Shown: piece by piece, positions 1 to 5,929 of the stretch
Layout of the letters: the number at the start of each line of letters is the position of its first letter
How positions within the stretch are numbered: position 1 is the stretch's first letter
Source of the DNA: Bryobacterales bacterium
GTDB taxonomy: Bacteria > Cyanobacteriota > Vampirovibrionia > Obscuribacterales > Obscuribacteraceae
Assembly: GCA_903970295.1 (NCBI GenBank)
Contig: CAJCHQ010000038.1
Span: 1-6,402 of the forward strand
Direction of reading: 5' to 3'
Length of the DNA stretch: 6,402 bases
Position numbers and translations under genes: made by a program
The notes under the pieces: generated by a model
Databases searched by the model: none
What the model saw: only the letters and a program-made list of their open reading frames with translations
Told to the model about the DNA's origin: nothing

Positions 1-134
1 TTAGCAGAAACCGCCAATACGCCTGGTTTCAGTTTACATGATTGAGAGCTATTCGCGGGCCGTCGAAAATTATCGGAACACACCTCCTTGCTCATCCCCA
101 GCTTCACATGGACCGTTAACATAGATGTACCACG
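1..134. other. Left-edge intergenic or uncertain region
   Basis: No gene can be assigned with confidence. On the plus strand, frame 1 is open from the edge to a TGA at 43-45 (last residues would read LAETANTPGFSLHD), which could be the tail of an upstream gene or chance. On the minus strand a frame starting with ATG at 95-93 stays open to the left edge for 31 codons, so it could be the start of a divergent gene; that length is within chance expectation. The stretch CACCTCCTT at 81-89 matches the usual anti-Shine-Dalgarno tail of 16S rRNA, which makes its complement a perfect Shine-Dalgarno sequence, but it falls inside the minus-strand frame rather than before its ATG. No convincing promoter was found. 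Confidence 0.4.
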
Positions 135-959
135 ATGGCCAATTTGCTAATGGGCCATCAAAACAATTCAATAATATCTACTATGCCCAAAACGACCATC
201 TATAAGCTCTTGATAAAAAGCGCTAAGGACACCGGCTTCACTTTGCAATCTGTTGTCGCTGAGCCCAGGCAGTGCAACCCGCTCGATTTACAAGCGGCTT
301 GCGAGAATCTGTGGCTGGAAAACGCAGGTGTGGAAGTGCCGCCCCTGATCACGCGGTTGGTGCGTTTTCTGCTTTCGGACTTTTTTGCTTTCAGTCATCG
401 CACTGGTTTGTACAACCGGCAGAAAAAACTCTGGGAGGCCCTGTCTCGGGTCCACGAAGTGCGCATTTCGCGGCTGCAGTACGGCATTTTTGCTAAAACC
501 GATCTGCCGATTTTGGAGCTGCTTTTTGTGGACGCTCAGGGCAAGGTCTTGCTGATATCTCGTCTTTTTGAAAATTCTCAAGATACAGCTTTCAATCTCG
601 ATAGTGAAAAAGATTGCAAGAGTCTCTTGCAGACGGCAGTTCACCGCGCAGAGAAACTGCGGGCTGAAAATCCTGCCTTTGCCGGACTTTTTCTCTGTTG
701 GCCGGCTCCGATTTCAAGCAGCGTACTGAAAGCAGTCGAGCAACTTACGGGTGCAGCTGATCCAGTTGCTCGCTATGAATCCCAGGTGCCTGGTGCCTAC
801 GCATTCTGTCTAAATTTGCTCGAATACGACCAACTAGATTTCGTTCTGGTTCATCCAAAACTGGCGGATCGAGTCAATACGTCAGCTTCCAGTGCTGGTT
901 ATGCGGGCAAACCGGTGAATTGGACATATCAAGCAGACCGAGCCGACCCGGATAATTAA
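135..959 (+). CDS. Hypothetical protein, 274 residues, family not recognised
   Basis: I do not recognise this protein and give no function. It reads as a soluble cytoplasmic alpha/beta protein: no signal peptide and no convincing membrane helix. The first half has helical stretches (around residues 65-110, with LITRLVRFLLSDFFAF). Two hydrophobic beta-like segments follow, one at about 127-145 (LPILELLFVDAQGKVLLIS), which looks like a hairpin, and one around 184-190 (GLFLCWP). A further beta-rich part near 215-245 contains YAFCLNLLEYD and LDFVLVHPKL. The polar C-terminal tail looks disordered. The hairpin loosely recalls nuclease-like folds, but no catalytic motif can be shown. The start is uncertain: ATG 135 is the first in frame after a TAA at 117-119, but ATG 183 (residue 17, MPKTTIYKLL) begins a more ordinary N-terminus and skips a stretch with CTA and ATA codons. 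Neither has a good Shine-Dalgarno. It stands alone, 123 bases before the next gene. Confidence 0.7.
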   Translation: MANLLMGHQNNSIISTMPKTTIYKLLIKSAKDTGFTLQSVVAEPRQCNPLDLQAACENLWLENAGVEVPPLITRLVRFLLSDFFAFSHRTGLYNRQKKLWEALSRVHEVRISRLQYGIFAKTDLPILELLFVDAQGKVLLISRLFENSQDTAFNLDSEKDCKSLLQTAVHRAEKLRAENPAFAGLFLCWPAPISSSVLKAVEQLTGAADPVARYESQVPGAYAFCLNLLEYDQLDFVLVHPKLADRVNTSASSAGYAGKPVNWTYQADRADPDN

Positions 960-961
960 TC

Positions 962-991
962 TTGTGCCCTAGGACGTGTACGGGATATTAA
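962..991 (+). promoter_or_regulatory. Weak candidate promoter for the secreted-protein gene
   Basis: TTGTGC (962-967) and TATTAA (986-991) are separated by 18 bases and would start transcription near position 998, leaving a leader of about 85 bases. Each hexamer matches the sigma-70 consensus only partly. The geometry resembles the better mgtE promoter of this window (TTGTGG-N18-TATAAT). No other pair in 960-1082 looked better. This is a guess from sequence only. Confidence 0.25.
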
Positions 992-1066
992 CTAAATCTC
1001 TTCAGTTTTTCCGCCAGCAATTGAACTTTTCTTTTTGACCTGACGTCCAATTAAACAGTCTCTTTT

Positions 1067-1073
1067 AAAAGGA
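1067..1073 (+). promoter_or_regulatory. Ribosome binding site of the secreted-protein gene
   Basis: AAAAGGA ends nine bases before the ATG at 1083 and supports that start. It overlaps a perfect ten-base palindrome, CTTTTAAAAG (1062-1071), which might partly mask it in the mRNA but is A/T-rich and weak. Confidence 0.6.
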
Positions 1074-1082
1074 CCACATACG

Positions 1083-1664
1083 ATGGTAAAGATGGGCAAG
1101 GTCGGGTTAATCGCCGCAATCGTTGTTTATGCCTCTAGCACACCAGTTTTCGCTCAGAATATCCAGAATCAACTCAATAATGAAGCCCAGACCGTTCAGC
1201 AAGAAATGAACCGCGGCATGATCACTCCCGGTCAAGCAGCTCAGATGGACGGGCAGGTCTACCGGACTGAGCAGCAGTATCAGATGGACAAAGCGATGAA
1301 TGGTGGTCATCTCAATCCGATGCAAGCGCAGCAACTGAGATATCAAACGGGGGCGGTCGGGCAAGGTATCCGCGGCACCGCCATGCAAAATCAATGGAAC
1401 GCCGGTGCCTTGAACAATTGGAGCAGCGGCAACTTCCAACATCATCACCATCCAGGCCCGGGAGCCATGGCCAATAATCCCGCCGCTTATAACCAGGGAT
1501 ACGGCCAATACAATCAGGGATACAACCAATACAACCAGGGCTACGGACAGGCTTATGGGCAAGGGTACAACGGGCAGATGTATCCCGGTCAATATCCCAA
1601 TCAGAATTTCAATCAAGGCGGCATGTCGCAAGCGAGCAGTCTCTTGCGCCGCTTTTTCCACTAA
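1083..1664 (+). CDS. Secreted Gln/Asn/Gly/Tyr-rich repeat protein
   Basis: This is an exported 193-residue protein of unknown function. Residues 1-24 form a Sec signal peptide: Lys at 3 and 6, a hydrophobic core (GLIAAIVVYA) and a VFA|QN signal-peptidase I site after Ala24. There is no lipobox cysteine. The mature N-terminal half carries two related segments at residues 41-59 and 71-89 (EMNRGMITPGQAAQM and AMNGGHLNPMQAQQL, sharing M, N, G, P, QA and Q), probably a duplicated helical module. Then come a His4 run (120-123) and a low-complexity tail, residues 136-180, of YNQGYxQ and related units. The chain ends in a basic and hydrophobic SLLRRFFH. Such composition suggests a disordered or self-associating surface or periplasmic protein. 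The His cluster could bind metal, but that is speculation. The start is backed by AAAAGGA at the right spacing. The stop lies 14 bases from the end of the convergent carboxylase gene. Confidence 0.8.
   Translation: MVKMGKVGLIAAIVVYASSTPVFAQNIQNQLNNEAQTVQQEMNRGMITPGQAAQMDGQVYRTEQQYQMDKAMNGGHLNPMQAQQLRYQTGAVGQGIRGTAMQNQWNAGALNNWSSGNFQHHHHPGPGAMANNPAAYNQGYGQYNQGYNQYNQGYGQAYGQGYNGQMYPGQYPNQNFNQGGMSQASSLLRRFFH
1488..1550 (+). repeat. Three tandem 21-base repeats encoding YNQGYxQ
   Basis: Units at 1488-1508, 1509-1529 and 1530-1550 encode YNQGYGQ, YNQGYNQ and YNQGYGQ. They differ by a few mostly silent changes, and a degenerate continuation (AYGQGYNGQ, then MYPGQYP) runs to about 1600. The unit is a multiple of three, so copy number can change without shifting the frame. 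Silent differences between units show the array is not a very recent duplication. Confidence 0.8.
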
Positions 1665-1678
1665 TCAGGAGCGACTAT

Positions 1679-3226
1679 TTAAAGCGGAATATTGCCGTGC
1701 TTACGGGCTGGCCGCTCAACCCGTTTGTTTTGCTGCACTTCAAGCGCTGCCAGGAGCACCTGCCTGGTTTCGCTGGGCATGATCACGTCGTCCAGATAGC
1801 CTAGCTCGGCCGCTACATAAGGATTAGCAAAGCGTTTTTTGTAGTCGTCAACCAGTTGCATCGCTTTTTCTTTGCCGCCGTCTTTGGCGATCTCTTTTTT
1901 GTAGAGCAAGTTGACCGCACCCTGTGCACCCATCACGGCGACTTCCGCGGTTGGCCAGGCGAAATTGAAATCGCCGCCAACGTTCTTTGACCCCATGACA
2001 TCAAAGGCGCCACCATAGGCTTTGCGGGTGATCACTGTCAGTTTAGGCACTGTCGCTTCGCAATAAGCGTAAAGCAACTTAGCGCCGTGGCGAATAATGC
2101 CACCATGCTCCTGGACCAGACCGGGCAAGTAACCCGGCACATCTACCAGAGTGATGACCGGAATATTGAAGGCATCGCAAAAGCGCACGAAACGAGCTCC
2201 TTTGACCGAAGCATTGATGTCCAGCGTGCCAGCCAGGGCGCGCGGCTGATTGGCGACGACGCCGACTGAGGCGCCACCAAGCCTGGCAAAACCGACGATC
2301 AAGTTCTTGGCATAGAGCGGTGCGATTTCGAAAAGTTCGCCGCCGTCAAAAATCTTTTCGATCACTTCGTACATATCATATGGCTTTGTCGGATCTGCCG
2401 GCACGATTGTGTCGAGTAGGTCGGTATCCAGGGGTGCGACGACTGTGTTCGATCGTGGCGGTGCTTCCAAATTATTGCTTGGCAGGTAAGAAAGCAGTTT
2501 GCGCGTCAACCAGAATGTATCTTCTTCGTCTTCGGCCAAAAGTTGGGCCACACCGGTCTTTTCATTGTGCACATGGGCGCCGCCCAATTCCTCGAAGTTG
2601 ACGTCTTCACCAGTGACGGTGCGCACGATCTCAGGACCGGTGATGAACATGTAACTTTGCTTTGCCACCATCAGCGTGAAGTCTGTCACGGCCGGGCTGT
2701 AAACCGCGCCGCCAGCGCAAGCGCCATAAATCAATGAAATCTGAGGGATGATGCCCGAGCAGGCAACGTTGCGGTAAAAAATATCGGCGTATCCAGCCAG
2801 TGACTCGACACCTTCTTGAATGCGAGCACCGCCACTTTCATTCAAGCCGATGATCGGACATCCAGCTTGCTTGGCCAGGTCCATTACTTTGCAGACTTTA
2901 GCGGCGAACACACGGCCGAGGGCGCCACCAAGGAAGGTGCCATCATGAGCGAACACATAGACTGGACGACCGTCGATTTTACCCTGACCGGTAATCACTC
3001 CGTCCCCTGGCTCTTTTCTATTTTCCAGTCCGAATTGATCGCAATGATGCAAAGCATAGCGATCCAGTTCGATGAATGAACCGGCATCGAGCAGTCCGTC
3101 GAGCCTTTGACGAGCCGTCAGCAAGCCCTTCTCGCCTCGCTTTTTGCGGGCGTTTTCCTCGCTCAACTGGGCCGCTCGCCGTCTCTCGCGCAGCTGTGAA
3201 TTGGGATCGGTTTCTGTCTTGTTCAT
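1679..3226 (-). CDS. pccB: Acyl-CoA carboxylase carboxyltransferase (beta) subunit, propionyl-CoA carboxylase type
   Basis: This is the carboxyltransferase subunit of a biotin-dependent acyl-CoA carboxylase. It moves CO2 from carboxybiotin to an acyl-CoA, most likely propionyl-CoA to give methylmalonyl-CoA. At 515 residues it is full length for the family. The N-terminal crotonase-like half holds [11 protein letters not shown] (129-139) and [13 protein letters not shown] (167-179). The C-terminal half holds VDVPGYLPG (361-369), [13 protein letters not shown] (376-388) and [14 protein letters not shown] (401-414), and the chain ends with the typical KHGNIPL. Asp409 after GGAF lines up with Asp422 of Streptomyces coelicolor PccB, which favours propionyl-CoA; acetyl-CoA-preferring AccB has Ile there. 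A sodium-pump decarboxylase subunit (MmdA) is a close alternative. No biotin carboxylase or biotin-carrier gene is in the window, so the partner must be elsewhere. The ATG follows GGGAA nine bases upstream, with AAGAGG directly adjacent. It starts 22 bases after mgtE, with no terminator between. Confidence 0.93.
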   Translation of the reverse strand: MNKTETDPNSQLRERRRAAQLSEENARKKRGEKGLLTARQRLDGLLDAGSFIELDRYALHHCDQFGLENRKEPGDGVITGQGKIDGRPVYVFAHDGTFLGGALGRVFAAKVCKVMDLAKQAGCPIIGLNESGGARIQEGVESLAGYADIFYRNVACSGIIPQISLIYGACAGGAVYSPAVTDFTLMVAKQSYMFITGPEIVRTVTGEDVNFEELGGAHVHNEKTGVAQLLAEDEEDTFWLTRKLLSYLPSNNLEAPPRSNTVVAPLDTDLLDTIVPADPTKPYDMYEVIEKIFDGGELFEIAPLYAKNLIVGFARLGGASVGVVANQPRALAGTLDINASVKGARFVRFCDAFNIPVITLVDVPGYLPGLVQEHGGIIRHGAKLLYAYCEATVPKLTVITRKAYGGAFDVMGSKNVGGDFNFAWPTAEVAVMGAQGAVNLLYKKEIAKDGGKEKAMQLVDDYKKRFANPYVAAELGYLDDVIMPSETRQVLLAALEVQQNKRVERPARKHGNIPL

Positions 3227-3248
3227 CCTCTTGAATTCCCGCGTTAGG

Positions 3249-4625
3249 CTAGATGATGTGTGACAAGAAAGTATGCACGATCGTCAGGTAAATCGACATA
3301 GTGCAAACATCGAGAACGCTGGTGATAAAAGGTCCACTGGCGTGAGCCGGCTCGACACCAATCTTTTGGAAAAGCATCGGCATCAGCGTTCCAATCAAGA
3401 CTCCGACTGTCATCGTGGCGAAAAGCGATACGCCGACAATGAAACCAAGATTATGTTGGCTTTGATGAAAAATAAAGCTCATCAAGCCCGTGATCACTCC
3501 ACAACAGACACCGAGCATCATGCCCACACGCAACTCGTGAATCATGCTCTTCCACAGGATTTGCCAGTTGATATCAGTGCCTTTGGTGCTCGCTCGGATG
3601 ACGATGCAGGTACTTTGAGTGGCCACGCTGCCTGTCACTCCGGAAAGCAAAGGCATGAACGAGGCAGCGGCAACCGTTTGTTGAATCACGTGATCGTAGT
3701 GATTGATTACAGTGGCGGAGCCAGACTCGATCAAGAGAGTGACCAAAAGCCAGGGTAGTCTAGCCGAGAAAGCCTTGGGCACGCTCACGGCCAAAAGTTC
3801 ATTGTCATCAGCGTCGCTGGCGATACCGGAGGAGTGGAAAATATCCTCGGTCGCTTCCTCACGCAAAACGTCGATGATATCGTCGGCGGTGATAATGCCG
3901 CGCAGCACTCCTTCCTCGTCGACGACTGGCAAGGTCAAAAGATCGTAGCGGCTTAGTTTTTCGGCAGCTTCTTCCTGGTCTGTGGCCGTCGTGACATTGA
4001 TCACATTGTTGTCCATTAGATCGAAAACATGTGCTTCGGCTGTGGCCGTCAACAATTCTTTCAAGGTCACCCAACCGACGAGATGTTCTTGTTCGTCGAC
4101 AACATAGGTGTCGTAGATTTCTTCTTCGAGATGAGCATATTTGTCACGCAAGTATGTGAGAGCTTCGGCCGCTGTCATTTTGGCGTGTAAAACCAGAAAA
4201 TCGGTGGACATGATGCCGCCGGCAGTATCGTCTTTAAAGCTCATGAGCTTTTGAATGTTCTGGGCGGCGTTCAGATCGCTCATCTGGTTGATGATTGCTC
4301 CGGCCTTTTCGCGCGGCAATCCGGCCAACAAATCGGCGGCGTCGTCTGGTGACATCTTACTGATCAATGGCACGACGCCTATATCGCCTAATTGGCTCAA
4401 TAGCTTTATTTGCTTTTCGACTTCTAATTCGGCCAGAACTGCAGAGGCATTGTCCAGGTCCAGCAGTCTGAAGCACGATAGTCTGTGGGCATCATCGAGC
4501 TGACCGAGCCACTCGGCCAGGTCGGCCGCGTGCTGGTCGTTGAGAACCATGCGCAACTTCTGGCGCTGGCCGTTATCGACAAGGGCGGTAAGTTCCTCGG
4601 GTGCTAGCGTTTGGGTTTCTGTCAA
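3249..4625 (-). CDS. mgtE: MgtE-family magnesium transporter
   Basis: This is an inner-membrane Mg2+ channel/transporter of 458 residues, close to the roughly 450 of Thermus thermophilus MgtE. In order: a helical MgtE N domain (about 20-135, with [14 protein letters not shown] at 91-104), two CBS domains (about 139-200 and 202-258, the second with [20 protein letters not shown]), a linker helix, and a C-terminal membrane domain with five expected helices from about 287. The cytosolic domains of the family act as the Mg2+ sensor that closes the pore. Asp439 in [10 protein letters not shown] matches the pore Asp432 of the Thermus protein. The usual GGN-type motif near the third quarter reads [10 protein letters not shown] (328-337) here, a departure from the common form. 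The start is TTG at 4625-4623, behind a weak TGGA about nine bases upstream; the next ATG (Met26) would cut into the N domain. It has its own promoter and is probably cotranscribed with the carboxylase gene. Confidence 0.95.
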   Translation of the reverse strand: MTETQTLAPEELTALVDNGQRQKLRMVLNDQHAADLAEWLGQLDDAHRLSCFRLLDLDNASAVLAELEVEKQIKLLSQLGDIGVVPLISKMSPDDAADLLAGLPREKAGAIINQMSDLNAAQNIQKLMSFKDDTAGGIMSTDFLVLHAKMTAAEALTYLRDKYAHLEEEIYDTYVVDEQEHLVGWVTLKELLTATAEAHVFDLMDNNVINVTTATDQEEAAEKLSRYDLLTLPVVDEEGVLRGIITADDIIDVLREEATEDIFHSSGIASDADDNELLAVSVPKAFSARLPWLLVTLLIESGSATVINHYDHVIQQTVAAASFMPLLSGVTGSVATQSTCIVIRASTKGTDINWQILWKSMIHELRVGMMLGVCCGVITGLMSFIFHQSQHNLGFIVGVSLFATMTVGVLIGTLMPMLFQKIGVEPAHASGPFITSVLDVCTMSIYLTIVHTFLSHII

Positions 4626-4663
4626 CGACTTGATTCCAGAGAAATTTCAGGGTGGCAATCAAT

Positions 4664-4683
4664 AGCCGCACGACCGCGCGGCT
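4664..4683 (-). promoter_or_regulatory. Hairpin at the 5' end of the mgtE leader
   Basis: On the minus strand AGCCGC and GCGGCT pair perfectly, extended by a G-T and a C-G pair around a four-base loop (GGTC). With the promoter at 4696-4725 the mRNA would start near 4689, so the hairpin would sit within the first bases of the transcript, about 38 bases before the TTG start. It is not followed by a T run, so it is not an intrinsic terminator. It may stabilise the mRNA 5' end or form part of a control element. The leader is too short for an M-box magnesium riboswitch. Confidence 0.45.
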
Positions 4684-4695
4684 CACCTGGCCTTT

Positions 4696-4725
4696 ATTAT
4701 AGGCTGCTCTCAGAGCAAGCCACAA
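4696..4725 (-). promoter_or_regulatory. Sigma-70 promoter of mgtE
   Basis: A perfect TATAAT (4701-4696) is preceded, 18 bases upstream, by TTGTGG (4725-4720). Transcription would begin near 4689, giving a leader of about 64 bases to the TTG start. It lies between the sigma gene stop and mgtE, so mgtE and the carboxylase gene can be transcribed apart from the sigma gene. The -35 matches consensus in only three of six bases, which suggests a moderate or activated promoter. Confidence 0.6.
4702..4721. repeat. Inverted repeat filling the mgtE promoter spacer
   Basis: On the minus strand GGC-T-TGCTC pairs with GAGCA-GCC, eight pairs with one bulged T and a three-base loop (TGA). It occupies the 18-base promoter spacer and the first two bases of the -35 on the other side. 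It could be an operator for a dimeric regulator, or the stem of a weak terminator for the upstream sigma gene; no T run follows on the minus strand (TATAATAAAG), so an intrinsic terminator is unlikely. A second short palindrome, GGGGTCCCC (4732-4740), follows the sigma gene stop. Confidence 0.5.
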
Positions 4726-4744
4726 GAACCAGGGGTCCCCGCAA

Positions 4745-5716
4745 TTAGTCTTCCAGATAGCCGGCCAGTTTGCTCGACCAGGTCGGTTGCCGCAGTTTTC
4801 GGAACGCCTTATGCTCGATCTGGCGTACACGTTCGCGGGTAATGTTGAAGAGTCGCCCCACTTCTTCGAGCGTCCGTTGTCTTCCATCTTCCAAACCGTA
4901 ACGCAGATGCATGATATCTCGTTCACGCGGTGTCAATTGGCTGAGCATGCGGTTTAGATCTTGCCGCATCAATTCTTCTTCTGTCGTCGAATCGGGGCGG
5001 GACGATTCGCTGTCTTCGATCAAGTCGCCTAGATACGTTTCTTCATCGCGATTCAAGGGCATTTCCATTGACACAGGTTCGCGATCGGCTTGAATGATTT
5101 CTTGGATTTTGTTGACCGGCAATTCCATGGCTCCGGACAATTCAGTCTCGTTCGGCTTGCGGCCTAGTTCTTGAGATAGTCTGGCACTAGTCTTTTTAAG
5201 TTTATTGATCGATTCGACCATGTGCACAGGCACACGGATCGTCCGCGATTTATCGGCCAGACCGCGGCTGATTGCCTGCCGGATCCACCAGGTAGCGTAA
5301 GTGCTGAATTTGAATCCTTTGGTGTGATCGAATTTTTCCGCCGCCCGGATCAAGCCTAGATTGCCCTCTTGAATCAAGTCTTGAAAGGGCAGACCGCGAT
5401 TGACATATTTTTTGGCGATTGAAATGACCAGGCGCAGATTGGCTTGGATCAATTTCTTTTTCGCGTCCAGGTCACCTTTGGCGATTAGTCTGGCCAGTTC
5501 GATTTCCTCGTCCGGTTTGATCATTTTCACGCGACCGATCTCGCGCAGATATAGACGAACCGAATCTTCAGTGAACCCTTCGTTACTGGGAGTCGGCTCA
5601 TCCGGCTCGTCGGCATCTTCGACTACTACAGGTTCTTCTTCCTGTTGCTCGAAGGCTCCGGCTTCGGACCAATCATCAGCTAGTTCTGGTCTAACCTTAG
5701 CAGCCAACTTATCCAC
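4745..5716 (-). CDS. RNA polymerase sigma-70 factor, primary (RpoD/SigA) type
   Basis: This is a promoter-recognition subunit of RNA polymerase, 323 residues. It has a short acidic N-terminus (residues 15-45, rich in Glu and Asp) in place of a long region 1.1. Region 1.2 follows ([14 protein letters not shown], 49-62), then region 2 ([30 protein letters not shown], 93-122; [18 protein letters not shown], 135-152), region 3 (RVPVHMVE, 161-168; PVSMEMPL to GDLIED, 214-235) and region 4 ([18 protein letters not shown], 261-278; helix-turn-helix about 282-302). This is full length for cyanobacterial-type SigA or group 2 factors, and the group cannot be settled here. The region 4 tail reads [13 protein letters not shown], where primary factors nearly always have QIEAKALRKLRHP. 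The first in-frame start is GTG 5716-5714, without a Shine-Dalgarno. TTG 5707-5705 has GGGAG (5720-5716) eight bases upstream and is the likelier start, giving 320 residues. Confidence 0.93.
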   Translation of the reverse strand: MDKLAAKVRPELADDWSEAGAFEQQEEEPVVVEDADEPDEPTPSNEGFTEDSVRLYLREIGRVKMIKPDEEIELARLIAKGDLDAKKKLIQANLRLVISIAKKYVNRGLPFQDLIQEGNLGLIRAAEKFDHTKGFKFSTYATWWIRQAISRGLADKSRTIRVPVHMVESINKLKKTSARLSQELGRKPNETELSGAMELPVNKIQEIIQADREPVSMEMPLNRDEETYLGDLIEDSESSRPDSTTEEELMRQDLNRMLSQLTPRERDIMHLRYGLEDGRQRTLEEVGRLFNITRERVRQIEHKAFRKLRQPTWSSKLAGYLED

Positions 5717-5929
5717 TCCCGGTGTACTCAGAGTTCAATCTCACAGCTAATATTTACCCAGTTCACCAACTTCTCTAGCAGTCAAGATCTAGATTAAGTT
5801 TTGTAAAATTCGCTAGAAGTTCTGTGGAGTAAGCTGAATGGGTGGGTGGCACCATTATCATTTTTAAGTAGAGGCTTTGATCAGCCGGCTATTTTCAAAA
5901 CAGTTATTCGAGGATGTGCAGGTTCAGGC
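5717..5929. promoter_or_regulatory. Divergent promoter region with a dyad
   Basis: This 213-base spacer separates the leftward sigma gene from the rightward DUF4388 gene and must hold promoters for both. The best dyad is AACTTCTCTAGC (5768-5779) with GCTAGAAGTT (5812-5821), ten pairs if two bases bulge, around an A/T-rich centre with the palindrome ATCTAGAT (5787-5794). Promoter candidates are weak: plus strand TAAAAT (5804-5809) without a good -35; minus strand TTGACT (5785-5780), but the next A/T-rich hexamer TAAATA (5756-5751) is 23 bases away. No start site can be named with confidence. Confidence 0.4.

Noticed and set aside
1627..1657. Stem CGCAAG/CTTGCG (1627-1632, 1643-1648) followed by TTTTT, terminator-like on the plus strand
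   Set aside because: It lies inside the coding end of the secreted-protein gene, the T run comes before the stop codon at 1662-1664, the stem is only six pairs with a ten-base loop and four bases separate it from the T run.
1107..1661. Long minus-strand frame (184 codons) opposite the secreted-protein gene
   Set aside because: It is the shadow of a repetitive low-complexity gene; its own translation is a Leu/Val/Ile-rich repeat without any sensible domain, while the plus strand has a signal peptide and ribosome binding site.
3273..3758. Plus-strand frame of 161 codons opposite mgtE
   Set aside because: It is antisense to the conserved membrane domain of mgtE, is polar and His/Asp/Arg-rich with no recognisable domain, and has no ribosome binding site.
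4626..4744. M-box (ykoK) magnesium riboswitch upstream of mgtE
   Set aside because: The whole spacer is 119 bases and the predicted leader about 64, shorter than an M-box, and its conserved loops are not recognisable.
4573..4926. Minus-strand frame overlapping the end of the sigma gene and the mgtE start
   Set aside because: It overlaps the conserved region 4 of the sigma factor in another frame and spans the mgtE promoter; no family resemblance.
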